Below, one piece after another: positions 19,799 to 31,649 of a DNA stretch of 64,000 nt; positions within the stretch are counted from its first letter, which is position 1; every line of letters begins with the position of its first letter. The notes under the pieces were generated by a model. That model was not told the origin of the DNA. It was given only the letters and a program-made list of their open reading frames with translations, and made no database searches. The translations under genes were made by a program, and so were the position numbers. The stretch covers positions 496,001 through 560,000 of the forward strand of contig JAGVVL010000001.1 in NCBI GenBank assembly GCA_018287875.1, in the 5' to 3' direction. The stretch is from Nigrospora sphaerica. Its lineage: Eukaryota; Ascomycota; Sordariomycetes; Amphisphaeriales; Apiosporaceae.

Positions 19799-21782
19799 GG
19801 TGCTAATGACTTAAGGTAAAGAACAGAGGATGATGATCAATTGGGATTTCTGAGCGAGATGTGATAATTCTTTTCTGGATAGAGAGAAGCGGGTTGGACA
19901 TTTTCATGGTCTAGATACGCGGACTATATACTTTACTAATAAACAGCTCGCACGCTTAGAAAAAGCAGAAATACACACGTGATGATAGAACTGAAACAGG
20001 TATGATGGCTCAAGACAAAAAGGCGGTCTGGCGTTGTCTGTGACGTACTCTTGCCAGACATCTACATGTCTTGAAGTAGCTGCGACACATAACAACAGGC
20101 CGGGCGCATTGCACCTAAGGTATCCTCTCAACCCATCTTCAGCCGTGAACTGAGTTCCTATTACAATTTGAAGACTCTAATAGAGCCCGAGGGTAGATCT
20201 CAGCTCAAATAGTTCCATCGGCGACAGCCCAAGTTTTATCGTTTCCAAGAATGGAGAGGCTGTCATTTCGTGTTTTCTCAGTCCAATATGTGCGTTTAGC
20301 TCTGGTTCCTAGGAAATTCTCTTCAACTATTCTTTCTTCAAATTCAATCACAAAGGATCAAGATACAATAGGTACTGTACCGCGCCGTGTCACATCGTAT
20401 AACCGTACCTCGATTGAAAAATGACTTGAGACAAGCCTCCACGGCAGAGACACGGGCCGCTCCGGCGCGTAGCTCGCCAACGTCTTTATTTTGATTGGAT
20501 TGCTTGCTTTTCCTCATGCAAGTCACTCACTTGACGCCCGTAAGACGCAGGTGTCGAATGGGGAAAGAGCATGGGGCCAAGATACATGAGCTGCTTCACT
20601 TCAAGGTTAGTATAGACGCTACGTGTCACTTCCACACGCCCTGTTTTCACCGATACCAGAATCATATAGCATGAGTGTTATTTTCAACGTCATGAATTCG
20701 TCACGTCACTTTAGTACATGCTTGGCTCGACGCGATGGCGCCTTCTGCATCCTTGTCAAGCCGCCGGCGCTCGGCATGCCGCTCATCTCCATCACCTTTA
20801 CCGAGATTTCGTAACAGTAGACGGCGAAGATCTGCATCCCTCCGGTTTTATGGCGGTAAATCCAGACACCGCTAAGCGGCCTGGCCACCATCTCACTGCG
20901 ACTCTGGCAGGCCCGGCAACCGAAAAAGAAGTACGCCAACTTCCAAAGCAGTACCGCCGACTTGGTCTCACCAGTCTGAGCGGGCTGGGGAAGGAAACAT
21001 TTCACGGTGAGTCCCCAAAATTAAGCGGTTCTGGAGTGACTGGCCAGTTGACGGCAAGATAGTGGTTACCACCCTTAGCTGGTGAAGACTGGGAAGATAG
21101 GCGTTGATGGAGGAACGATAGCTGACAAAAGACAAGGCGCTCGACAGCCATGATTACTTTACGGCCTGACATGTTGGTCTCGTGTAGGAGTAGCCCTTAT
21201 AGTGCAGAACTGGACAGAATGATCTAACAAATGGATCATTCCCGAAGCTTTTGCTTTGTGCCTCAGCAGGAAGTTGGTCCAAACGCGCTGTAACAGACTA
21301 ACGGGATGGTTTTAATAGATGTTTCACTGTAAAGGGCGTGAGGAAAGAAGGGTTTAATAATAAGACTTACACTCTTTCATAATACACACACTCTCACTTC
21401 TATTCTGATGACATCTTTACATACTAGTGACATTGGATTCACTTAGAAGCCCAGACATGTATCAGTGATAAAGATGTTTTAAGAGTCACTTGAATCTTCC
21501 TACTTGCGACGGGTGCATGTCACATCGGTGCGCATCACCGCATGCCCACGGGGAGAAGAAAAATGAAGTCAACGAGAAACATACTGTATAGGACCAATCA
21601 GAACCACCACGCTATTGGCTCCCGATCAACATGAAGCATCCACTCAGTCCACCATGCCGTCCACCAGTACACCGCCCCGGGCTTTTCCTTGGCTGGCGAC
21701 GCCAATGACGGACGGCAGCCAGCTCATGACGTCGCAAACCACCCCCCCTTTCGGGAGTTCCGGCCGCAAGGTGGGCGGCCGC
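19799..21782. other. gene-free region, about 2 kb
   Basis: AT-richer than its surroundings, with no supportable gene. A 99-codon minus frame at 20706-21005 was examined and not accepted. It presumably includes the promoter of the beta-trefoil gene (19799-20200). Confidence 0.5.
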
Positions 21783-22235
21783 TCAGTCGTCGCCGCTGCG
21801 GAGATCCGCGACGACGGACATGGGCAGGTCGTGGTCTTGTGACGCGTAGTCGGCGAGGTTGCGCTCGTCGAGGTCGCGCCCGTCGAGGTCCGAAGCGGCG
21901 GCGGCGGCGTCGATGCCCTCTGGACCGCCGCCTTCGTCGTCTTCGTCGCGCTTCTGGGGGTTTGCGTCCTGGCACTTGTTGCGGCCGTTGTACTGGGGCC
22001 AGGAAATGCATTCGTGAATCTCGGCATAGTCCCAGGACGGCTTGTTGGGGTAGTGCTTGGGACATTTGCATTTGGAGCGCCACCACTTGAAAGAGCAGCT
22101 GATGGCGCAGCGCGAAAGGTGCTTGCTATCGCCCTGGTAGTAGTAGCACTCGCCGGACTGGACGGGGTTGCAATGGAAGGCCGCCGCCGTCGGCAGCAGG
22201 CCCGCGGCCGCGAGGAGGAACGTGGCAACCTTCAT
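21783..22235 (-). CDS. Secreted 8-cysteine protein with dibasic site and acidic tail
   Basis: Single exon, 150 residues from ATG 22235. Residues 1-19 form a signal peptide (MKVATFLLAAAGLLPTAAA). The mature N-terminal half has eight cysteines (22, 30, 43, 47, 56, 58, 76, 88) and many aromatic and basic residues (YYYQGD, FKWWRSKCKC), compatible with four disulfides. A Lys95-Arg96 pair, suited to a Kex2-type protease, separates this compact domain from an acidic, Ala/Asp-rich tail of about 54 residues. The frame remains open upstream but only this ATG is followed by a signal peptide. No family is recognised. The overall form fits fungal secreted cysteine-rich proteins (effector or antimicrobial type), which is inference. 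Confidence 0.78.
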   Translation of the reverse strand: MKVATFLLAAAGLLPTAAAFHCNPVQSGECYYYQGDSKHLSRCAISCSFKWWRSKCKCPKHYPNKPSWDYAEIHECISWPQYNGRNKCQDANPQKRDEDDEGGGPEGIDAAAAASDLDGRDLDERNLADYASQDHDLPMSVVADLRSGDD

Positions 22236-25200
22236 GGTGCTGCTGCTGGAAGGGGCGGTGGTCCAAAGAGGGGGGGAAGACGAGGATGGTGCTGGCCGGA
22301 CAGGAACGATGCGATGTCGCCTGTGTTTTGTAGTGGATAAATATATAATACTATCTATTTCCAATACTCTTCATCGGAGCCTGTGTGTAAGCTTTGGTAT
22401 AAAACCTTGTATTAACCCCTGCCCCTTTCTCAACTTACTTTGAGTTTGATGACCTGGAGCGCATATTCTCCTAGTCTGCTTCGGTCTACACTTTTTGACA
22501 TCACCCCTCTCTCCACCCCGGTAACCCAGATTAAGGTTCACGATGGGCGGATTCTTCAGCGCTCATGGTGTTATATATATCCACAGCCACGCGCTTAACC
22601 TGCCTTTTCTCGTCAGCGTATATCCCTGGTGGTGAGCATATCCGTGAGCTTAAACCGTGCAGGCGGACTGCCTTGAGTTCGGTTCTGTCGTTGATCTTCG
22701 ATCCCCTGGTTGGAATATCAGAGCCAAGTATGCGCTGTGTGGCCATCTCACGTGCCGCCCTGTTCCTTCACAACAACGCCGATACGCCGAGGCCTCAAGT
22801 GAACAGGGGTTTATGGCCCGGAGTCGCCCGTGGCTGTCGACGATGTAGTTCCGGCCATCATCAGCTGACTGGGCGATCTGAAGATCGGCGGGAAAACCAA
22901 ACTCCTTGTGTTGTTGCCCAAGGCAACTGCTTCCCTGCTCTCGCGAGTTTCCCAGTCCGTCGCCCTGCGTTCTGCGTTCTGCAACAACCCGTACAGACGT
23001 TGGTGTCGGCTCTTGCCGTGCCAGGAGCATGTGGTCGGTCCGTTTCCAATTCTTCCGTGCCTTCTGCTGGATAATGCCGCGGGTCCGCTGAGGTGTTCCC
23101 CATGCGGACGATGGGGTTGACCACCATCTTCACACATGTCTTGTCCCAACGTTGAAGTTGGCCTCTTTTCCCCGGTACAATTTCTGCGCTGGAATAGTGG
23201 AGGTTTGACAGCGGGGTAGCCATCCCAAGTACCGGCAGGGGTTTCGTTGCTCGAGGTAAAAATATAGCTCGAACTCGTGGGGGGAGCATCCTCCACTTTT
23301 TCCACCGAACGGTTACGGTTGCTGGGCTGGTTTCGGTCTTTTATCGTGCCACTGGTCAAAAACGCATCGGTACACCAACTCTACCCCGAAGAGGAAATTT
23401 GAGAGCAGATCAGCTAACGAACAGTGCTGGGATCGATTCACTTGGCGTGCATTCCAAAATTGGAGCCGTTCCGTAACCTCCATTCTCCAGTAAGGGTGGC
23501 CCTCTAACATCGGACTGATGAGCACAAGTGCTACCCTTCTTTGTGAACAGACTTGCAGAGAGTACTGCGAAAACAGATCAACAAAATGTTTTCTTCGGTA
23601 CTGTTCTTGATTGGGCAGTAGTATTTAATTTATTTGACTTTGGTGGTTCTCATTGGTGGTAGTAAGGGAGCCGTCTCTTATCAAAGCTAAGGAGTGAACA
23701 CGTGAGCTGCGGCTCGTCCCCCTGAACCCTGTAGTCTGTTTTCCCATTGTCCAGCGTTCTGATATCGGGCAGTTATTTTCATGGGTACGTTGGTCTACTC
23801 GTACGGAGCACCTCTTGTCCTGTACCGCAGCTATGACATATGTCTTGTACAACCTGGGTAAAGGCCTGGCAGATGACCTCGGGCCAGGGATTCACGACCT
23901 CCAGGGACGAATAGGGAGAAAGAGAACAGCGGTACAAATCCATCGAGCTCCCCTGCCCACGTGGTCTGACGAAGCGATGTTGACATAGGAATCATGCGCC
24001 AAAGCTGTGTGGGAACTCAGCTACCCATGACCGGAGGATACTTTCAATTCCTCATGGCGAGCGGCATGTTCAACGTGCAGTGCCGAGTGGACGACCTTTG
24101 CCGAGCGATAGGACCGACCAGGATGACGGGCAGTATCCGAGATTACCGATCGACCCTCGTCGGACCTGGAACTGCCGCCGACGACCTCGTTTCCCGCAGG
24201 AGTCAGAGCGGTTTAGGCCGACCTTCAGTATGGCGGATATACTGCGATGGGCAATGTTGCGCCCGGAGCGGGACATGCGCTTGCGGCGTCTTCAACCTCA
24301 CGAGGTTCCAGATGGCCGGGGGGTTGCGCATGTCGGTGGAAACCGAGCCAATTCGGACGACAGAGGACGACTTGTCCTGTCATTTCGATTGGTGAAAGCC
24401 GACTTGGGCTTGTCTCCCTTGCCTCTGCCTCTCCCTCTTTATCAGTCGTCCCCCACAGCGTCCAGCCTTGGCCCCAACTCCGGCCGGGGCGATAGGGCGA
24501 CGACGAGGGGCCGGGCCGCCACCCTCGAGCCATTACCCAATGCCCGCGAAGCGATGGCATAAGAACACGATTGTTATCGGTGAAATCCGGTGCTCCCTTC
24601 CAGAATCTAGGGCCACGGCGGCGTAGCCAAGCACTTGGCGCCAAGGGCCCTAGACACCAAAACCGCTTGTTGCGCCGGGGCTAAGGCTTGGCTTGGCGCT
24701 GACAAGCTTCCGCCCTCGAGAGCTTCGACAAGGCTTGAGGAAACCGTCGGGCTTGGGCGTTTCTTTCTCCCCGCGGGACGGCACGGTTTCTGGCGGGCTT
24801 GGGCGGTCGGTCGGGCCTGGGCCCGTCAGCACACGAAAAGTACCGCCATTCACTTCCCAAACGTATAGCTCGTCCGACGCCCAGCTGCCAAGCGCTTGGC
24901 GGGCCGACCCAGTTGCTTGATCCGGACTCGCGCCCCCGGGGGCTTCGAGATGAGGGGCGATGAAGGAGCAGACGGATACGGCGTCGTCGTATCCCGAGGC
25001 TCACGCAGGCGCGATCGGATAAGTGTGCACACATGACTTCCCGCCCCCTCGGGTAGCCGGGGGGTGGGTAGAAGGAGCAGGGCCGCCGGTATTTAAGGAG
25101 ACGGTGACCGGGCATGGCCGCAAGGAGCCGTTTCTTGTCGTTCGGTCCAGAACACAGGTGCTCTTCACGGCCTCGCTCTCCTCGTTCCTCAGCAGCAACC
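22236..25200. other. gene-poor region, about 3 kb, upstream of the peptide transporter
   Basis: Many overlapping short frames on both strands but no family features. Between 24630 and 24910 the motif TTGGCGCCAA/CTTGGC and its complement recur (aagcacttggcgccaagg, ggcttggcttggcgctg, gccaagcgcttggc). This is possibly regulatory DNA of the transporter gene. Confidence 0.45.
25090..25096 (+). promoter_or_regulatory. TATA-like box of the peptide transporter gene
   Basis: TATTTAA lies 111 bp upstream of the ATG at 25201 in otherwise GC-rich DNA. Inferred from position. Confidence 0.4.
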
Positions 25201-27145
25201 ATGGCGACCACGCGGACCAGCCTGGAGGTCACCAAGGGCGGCTCGCTCATCGAGCCGCACCCCGTCGACTTCAAAACCCACGAGTCCATCTCGGCCGAGA
25301 GCGGCGAGGACGACGCCGGCGCCGACCTGCTCCGGCCGGCGCCGACCGAGGAGGAGTGGGCGACGCTGCCGCGCGTGCCCGGTTCCATCCCGTGGACCGC
25401 CTGGACCGTGGCCTTTGTCGAGTTCGTCGAGCGCTTCTCGTATTACGGCACCAGCGCCGTTTGTAAGTGACACCCCCTCCAAGGCCACGGCTGTGCATGT
25501 GCGAAGGACTGACCCGTCCGCAGTCGTCAACTTCATCCAGAAGCCGCTGCCGCCCGGTTCCGTCACGGGCGCCGGCTTCCTCGTGAAGCCCGGGTCCGGC
25601 GCGCTCGGCATGGGCCAGCGCGCGTCGACGGGCCTGACGACCTTCAACCAGTTCTGGTCCTACTTCACGCCGCTCATCGGCGCCTACCTCGCCGACCAGT
25701 ACTGGGGGCGGTACCTGACGATCCAGTACGCCAACGTCCTGGCCTTCGTCGGCCACATCATCCTCATCGTGGCCGCCATCCCGCCCGTCATCGTGCACCC
25801 GACGGCGGCCCTCGCCCTGTTCATCGTGGGCCTCGTCGTGCTGGGCCTCGGCACGGGCGGCTTCAAGTCCAACATCTCGCCCCTCATCGCCGAGCAGTAC
25901 AAGGACGAGCGGGCGTACGTGCGCGTCAACAAGCGCGGCAAGCGCGAGATCGTCGACCCCGCCGTCACCACGGCCCGCATCTACATCTACTTCTACCTGC
26001 TCGTCAACTGCGGTTCGCTGACGGGCTCCCTCGCCATGGTCTACTCGGAGCACTTCGTCGGCTTCTGGCTGTCCTTCACGCTGCCCACCATCTGCTACCT
26101 CATCTGCCCGCTCGTGCTCATGTACTTCAAGAAGACATACAAGCTGGCCCCGCCGACCGGCTCCGTCATGGGCAAGGCCATGAAGGTCTTCCGCTTTGCT
26201 TGGACCCATCGCGACCGCAAGACGGGCGCCCTCAAGGATGCCGCCTTCTGGGACCGCGTCAAGCCCTCGGCCCTGCGCGCCCGCGGCGAGCCCGTGCCCG
26301 GCTGGATGAACTTTGACGACGCCTGGGTCGACGAGCTGCGCCGCGGCCTCGTCGCCTGCAAGGTCTTCCTGTGGTACCCGCTCTACTTCCTCGCCTACAA
26401 CCAGATGCTCAACAACCTCGTCTCGCAGGCCGGCACCCTGCAGCTCGGCAAGACGCCCAACGACATCGTCGCCAAGCTCAACCCCATCTTCATCATCATC
26501 GTCATCCCCCTCATGGACTTTGCCATCTACCCGGCCATCCGCAAGATGGGCATCAACCTGACGCCCATCAAGAAGATCACGGCCGGGTTCGTGCTCGCCT
26601 CGCTCGCCATGGTCTCGGCCTGCGTCCTGCAGCACTACATCTACACCATGTCGCCCTGCGGCTACGAGATCAACAAGCTGACCAAGGCGGGCGAGAACTG
26701 CACCGCTCCCATCTCGGTGTGGGTGCAGATTTTCCCGTACGGCCTGGTTGGCATGTCCGAGGTCCTGGCCTCCATCACTAAGCTCGAGTACGCCTACACC
26801 AAGGCGCCCAAGAACATGAAGTCGACGGTGCAGGCCATCGCCCTGTTCACGTCGGCCGTATCCTCAGCCCTGGGCCAGGCTCTGGTGGCCCTGTCCGAGG
26901 ACCCGCTCCTGGTCTGGAACTACGGCTCCGTCGCCGTGCTGGCCATGATCGGCGCCATCGGCTTCTACCTGACCTTCCTCGAAGCCGACCGGAACGAGGA
27001 CGCCATGAACATGCAGGAGGAGAGCAAGTTCGTCGGCTCTCCCGGCGCGACCGACAGTGCTGCCGCCGAGCGGGACGCCGAAAAGGGCGCCGAGGGCGCC
27101 ACGGCGGCGTTGCCCGTGTTGGATGAGAAGAAGAGCCTGGCGTAG
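25201..27145 (+). CDS. PTR2: Proton-coupled di/tripeptide transporter (POT/PTR2 family)
   Basis: Two exons, 25201-25462 and 25524-27145, encode 627 residues. The protein imports di- and tripeptides with protons across the plasma membrane. The diagnostic ExxERFxYYG motif is present (Glu74, Glu77-Arg78-Phe79, Tyr81-Tyr82), followed by the GAYLADQYWGRY loop and GLGTGGFKSNISPLIAEQY, the second PTR2 signature. The intron falls just after the first motif. About 12 hydrophobic spans are seen, with the large central hydrophilic loop between TM6 and TM7 (AWTHRDRKTGALKDAAFWDRVKPSAL) typical of fungal PTR2. The C-terminus is acidic and Ala-rich. The coding region is strongly GC-biased at third positions, suggesting good expression. 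Neighbour: a convergent FAD oxidase ends 241 bp downstream. Confidence 0.95.
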
Positions 27146-27386
27146 GGTTCCCGAATAGTTCATTAATTCACTTTGCCACGCCAGCTTCAAATGGCGTGCC
27201 CAAATCCAGATGCGCTTTGACAGCAATGCCACGTGAAGCCGAAGTCACCCCGTGCTCCCTGCGCTTCAGGTCGAGCGTAGCTCTCTTGGCTAGTCGATCA
27301 CGTGAAACGTGCCTCTTCTTGTGATGTCGACTTCATTGTAATCATTTAAGCCGCTGGCCAGCCGCATCCCAAGGCTAACGTAGGGC

Positions 27387-29026
27387 CTAGGCTTCGTTCG
27401 CCAGGTTCAGCAGATCAGCGCTCTTCAATCTAGCCTTGGACAGTCGAATGTCACGCGGGAACCATTCATCCAACCGGCCAGCGGGTCGCCCCGGGATAGC
27501 ATCCAGGGACTCGTTCTCCAAGCCAGTCATGAGTACGCCGAGGGCCGTCCCGCAGAGCCAGGCCCAGACCATGCCCTCGCCCGAGAAACCAGCAGCGAGC
27601 CATTCCCCGCACGGCTTCTCCTGGTCTGGCTCGCTCGCCGTCCGGGCCCTCCTGCCCGTGGTGGCCTGGTCCAGCTTTCCGACCAGAGGTATTAGATCGC
27701 CCGTGAAACCCAGCGTCCCGGACCACGCCTGCTTGAGCTCCGCCCCCGGGCCCCAGTTGGGTGAGAACACGGCCGGGAAGATGCCGGCGATGTGGGCCAG
27801 CGTCAGCGGGTCCAGAGGCGCCCCGTCGTCCGAGACGCCGATCATGTCGACGCCCTTGCTGGGCGAGCGGAAGAAGCCGCCGCCCAGCATCAAGTCCCCC
27901 TGGCTCTGCGGCGCCCCGTCCGCGTCCGGTCGCCGCTGCGTGATGTAGTCGAACCCGTCCTTGTCGTAGATGACGCCCCAGGAGCGGTGGGCGCCGTGGT
28001 CCTCGGGGAAGAGGTTACCGGGCTTCTGGGCCGACATGTGGGCCCTGGCCGGCGTGATCTTTTGGCGCAGCCCCGGAACGAGGCCGGACGCGTAGCCGTT
28101 GGTGGCGTGAACGATGTTACGCGCGTAGAGGGTGCCGCGCGGCGTTTCGAGGGCGTACGGGTAGCCCTTCGGAGCCACCGGGTCGTCTGTCTTGATGCCC
28201 GTCACGGGCGTGTGCGTCTCGATGGAAAGGACACCGGGAAACTCGGTCAGCAGCTGGTGCCAGATACTGGTCACGAAACGGTAGGGCCAGATGGCACCAG
28301 CTCGGTACGAGATGGCTCCTTGCACGGCCTCGCTGGTGCCAAATTTCTGCCGAGCGGGATTAGTAAACGCCCTCGCAACCCCGGGTGGAGAAGGCAGCTT
28401 ACTTTCTGAGCTTCCTCACGCGGCCAAACCATCATCTCCTCCTCGGGGAAGTGCGGCCTCGTCTCCTCGACCCATTTCTTGAAGGTTTCAAACGTCTCGG
28501 CGTGGATGAACAAGTCGACGGTTTCGACCTCGCGGGCCTCGGCAGCGTCGATGCCCGCCGCCCTGCACAGGTCGAGAAGCACGTCGAGATGGCGCCGCTG
28601 GAAGCGGGTCAGGGCGGCGGCGCGCTCGGGGGATCCGGTGCTCTTGGCGAAGCGCGGGTAGACCTCGTAGGGGGCGGCCTTGATGTGGCCGCCGTTGCGG
28701 GCCGTGGCGCCACTGCAGAGGTCGCGGGCCTCGAGGACGACGACGCTGCCGAAGGCGTGGCCCCGGGCCTCGTCGGTGCCGGTCCGCAGCAGCGAGCGCG
28801 CCACGGCGGCTCCAGCGATGCCGGAGCCGATGACGGCGACCTCGGCCGTGCGCGGCAGCGCCGGCGACTGCTGCCTCACCAGGTCCGGATATGGGGGATC
28901 CCGCGTCCAGTACGGCGTCGTGGGGTTGGCCACGGGGAAATGCGGTTCCGAGGCCCGCTTTCGCGCCGCCTGGAAGTCGCCATAAATGCCGCTCAGCAAC
29001 CTGATAATGGATAAGACGACGCCCAT
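27387..29026 (-). CDS. FAD-dependent oxidoreductase (DAO/glycine oxidase superfamily)
   Basis: Two exons, 29026-28403 and 28346-27387, encode 527 residues. Residues 64-80 hold the dinucleotide-binding GxGxxG (VAVIGSGIAGAAVARSLL), then VVVLEARDLCSGATARNGGHIK, the second FAD-contacting signature of fungal DAO-type enzymes. The C-terminal part has FTGDLIPLVGKL and AAGFSGEGMVWAWLCGTALGVLM, the usual terminal FAD motif. Members oxidise amines or amino acids (D-amino acids, sarcosine, glycine). The substrate is not readable here. An N-terminal hydrophobic stretch (MGVVLSIIRLLSGIYG) might be a weak anchor or a start artefact. No clear PTS1 at the C-terminus (ends NLANEA). Lying beside the peptide transporter, a role in nitrogen scavenging is possible. 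Confidence 0.9.
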
Positions 29027-29759
29027 GGTGAAGGAAAGGCCCCAAGGCGGGGAGGAATGGCGGGGGGGAAGCGAGAGCGTCCAATGTTCCAGTTAATCTC
29101 AAAAATTCGGGGCTACGAGGGTCTTGTTCAGCCCTGAAGGCGGGGGCTCCAGCAGCGGGGAAGATGCTAGCGCGGCACTCAAAAACCGCGGCTATCCTGA
29201 ACTGCCCTTCACTCAAAGGAGCTCAACCACCTACACGACCCTAATTCTGTATCGAAACTCCGGCGCATAGATCGATCCAAAGTGATTAGCGAAAAAGTCA
29301 GCTTTACTGGTTTAAAATGAAAGCATCCTTGTACAGGCATTTCCGATAGCTCCTGCGCACACGGGCCTTCTACGTACACGGCCTCAACAATCAGAAAAGC
29401 CCTGTGATAAGAGAGACAGGGGTGTCGATGCCACTCCAGTACTACTCTGTTATCTACCAGTTCAACCCGAACCAAAGTGACGGACGAATTGATCATTTAC
29501 GTACCTAAGGACTCATGTTCTTGTTATTCGGGAAGACGTAACCGTTTGTCTCGAGCGACTCGATAATGTTCCAGAATCTCAGCCGGCGTAGTCATTATTG
29601 GAGAAATCCTGCAAGTCTCTTTTCCAATGACTACTGCTTTCAGTTGTTTGGTGAGAATGAAGTTGGGCAGAACTGAAGAGCCAATACGAATTTGGCCCCC
29701 TATAAACTATCCCTGTTTTTCTTATCTGTGCTGAGCGGGCGGCACAATTAGTCTATGAC
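29027..29759. other. intergenic region upstream of the FAD oxidoreductase
   Basis: Presumed promoter of the oxidoreductase near 29030-29250. No gene seen. Confidence 0.45.
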
Positions 29760-31410
29760 TATATATCCATCTCTCTAAGTGTAGAAGCCCCAACAATCTT
29801 GGTTTGGTGCCGCTGCGCAGTCCCAATGAACAAGTGCGGCGTTCGCTTCACGCCAGACCACACTGCCCACCAACTGCCGAACTTCAGGCTGATCTTGGGC
29901 AGGTCCGTGGACCATCCCTTCCCTATGACTATTAATACAATTCTTCTTGGAGCCGTTTCGGCGAGATAGTCATCGTCACTATGGTGTAATTTTAGCCACT
30001 CGACGGCATGCCCATCGTCATCGTGAATTAGAGTCATGTTGCCTCCTGCGGCGCTCCACAGTGTCTTCACGAGCTTCCGAGTAGATATGATCGGGTTTCT
30101 CATATGAGAGGTACACAAATCGGCAATGTGGGCTGGGATCTTGGGCCTTGGTTGGATAGGTATCATCGGCAACACAAATAGGGTACCAATTGAACTCCAG
30201 AGGTGGGTCTTTCTGCGAGGCGTTGGGATAGAGGTAGGTCGGGAATTCTTTGGGCATGTGAAGGGAATTGAACGGTTGAACCCTGATGGGACCAATAAGT
30301 CCCCCCGTTCGAATCTGTCGGCGGGCTTGAACTTTGCAGATGTCCGCTATTTCGATATCGTCAGCGGCGCCTCCTCTCTGCATTGGCCCATGCAAAATCG
30401 ATCGGTCGCCTCGAAGTAGCCGTAGACGAACGGTTCGTGGACATTTAGTGATAGACTCAGTACACCCATATTCGAAGACTTACCTCCCCTACGTGATCTC
30501 ACGTTCTCTGGGAACCTCGTGAAGCCCTGCCAACCCGCCCACGACCACACCGGCAGCTGGGCATGGGCAGCACCACTCGTACAGGCTCTGGATGCCTTTC
30601 TCCTACGCAGGTGACGATGGCGGCCCGGATACCATCCAGGTGTTATTTGAAGGATAATCTCTCGGTGACCAAACACAAGACGTGATTCTAGGATCCTGTT
30701 CAAATGCATGTGAATGCCACCACAGGGTTGAAAATATCCTCGCATACACTGCTAGTTTGGTTGCTGAAGTTCATGGTGCAACGATCGAAGTATGAATAGT
30801 TCAAACCTGTGACAGTAGTATGTGCAGGATGGCGACACAAGTGTCGGCTAGGCGGTACAAATCGCCCCCAGAGGGGGCCGCACAACTGCATTGCCATGAT
30901 ATGCATCCACTCGAGACTGTGTCGTCACGTGGATCCGTTTCGCTGCGGTCCATCCAATGTTGACCATCCACTGTCACTTTCACCTCCGGCCAGAGATATG
31001 ACCTGTTAGGTGCCAGCCCTCGGCGGTAAGATCCCCCAGATATCCCGGAGACCAAACGATGCGTTCGGGCCGTTGCGTAAAATGACGGTCCAGTGTCGCG
31101 CTTGCTAGAGATCGAAGGTGTGGGTACATATGAGAGTAGACAGATGACCTCAACCATAGAATTCTCAGAAGCTCGGTACTCTGGGAACTCCATGTCTGGA
31201 AAAGCGATGAGGAGTCCGCTCCTCTTAGGAGGACGAGTGGAGGTAGTGATCCCCTCCCAGAAGGAGCGGAGCTCCGGGAGATAGGTGATCTGCTTGTTTG
31301 CTTTCAAAAAGCGCTTTTCGTGACGAGCTTGAGAGTGGTTCACCAAACTGGAAAGGGACGCTGGTCCTTGAGCTTGGTGCTAACGGGGAAATTTTCCTCG
31401 GAGGACATGT
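29760..31410 (-). pseudogene. Possible decayed multi-exon gene of unknown family
   Basis: Several minus-strand frames look protein-like but do not join into one clean model. The best stretch (31346-30990) reads ITYLPELRSFWEGI, then LLIAFPDMEFPEYRASENSM and LLSYVPTPSISSKRDTGP, then RGLAPNRSYLWPEVKVTVDG. Farther along, about 30350-29930 contains LEFNWYPICVADDTYP and DDDGHAVEWLKLHHSDDDYLAETAPRR. Stops and frame changes separate these parts, and no domain is recognised. An ATG-led fragment (MPNMSSEENFPVSTKLKDQ) at about 31415 precedes it in another frame. A diverged copy of the LSYVP segment lies 0.4 kb upstream (see repeat). It could instead be a real gene with introns I cannot place. Confidence 0.3.
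31098..31142. repeat. diverged direct repeat, copy A (partner at 31525-31568)
   Basis: About 40 bases match the partner with several changes, mostly transitions (agag to aaaa, gtgtggg to ttatagg). Both copies on the minus strand encode LSYVP-x-x-SI-x-S. Confidence 0.6.
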
Positions 31411-31524
31411 TCGGCATTGAGAGACTTAAATGAGTATAATGAATGAACGAAAAGAGCTGATCTCGAGCGAGGCACGCGTGTTAAAGTGCTTTAAGAGTAA
31501 AGCGCTTCGGGGCTTATAACCTGT

Positions 31525-31568
31525 TGCGCGTGCTAAAAATCGAAGTTATAGGCACATATGAGAGTGAT
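31525..31568. repeat. diverged direct repeat, copy B
   Basis: Partner of the segment at 31098-31142. In the minus strand it reads LSYVPITSIFSTRNRL then a stop, so it is a broken paralogous fragment. Confidence 0.6.
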
Positions 31569-31649
31569 AGATGGCCTGGCCTCCTAGAGACCACTGGAAG
31601 GTCTTAAAGTAAATAGACATAAAGGAAATGCAGGTCCCTCGGCTTGTGC

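Noticed and set aside
20706..21005. A 99-codon minus-strand frame with a Cys-containing hydrophobic patch
   Set aside because: No start context, no continuation and no family match that I can support.
25271..26635. A 454-codon minus-strand frame opposite the peptide transporter
   Set aside because: Composition (Asp, Gly, Glu, Arg, His-rich) is that of an antisense shadow; the plus strand encodes PTR2.
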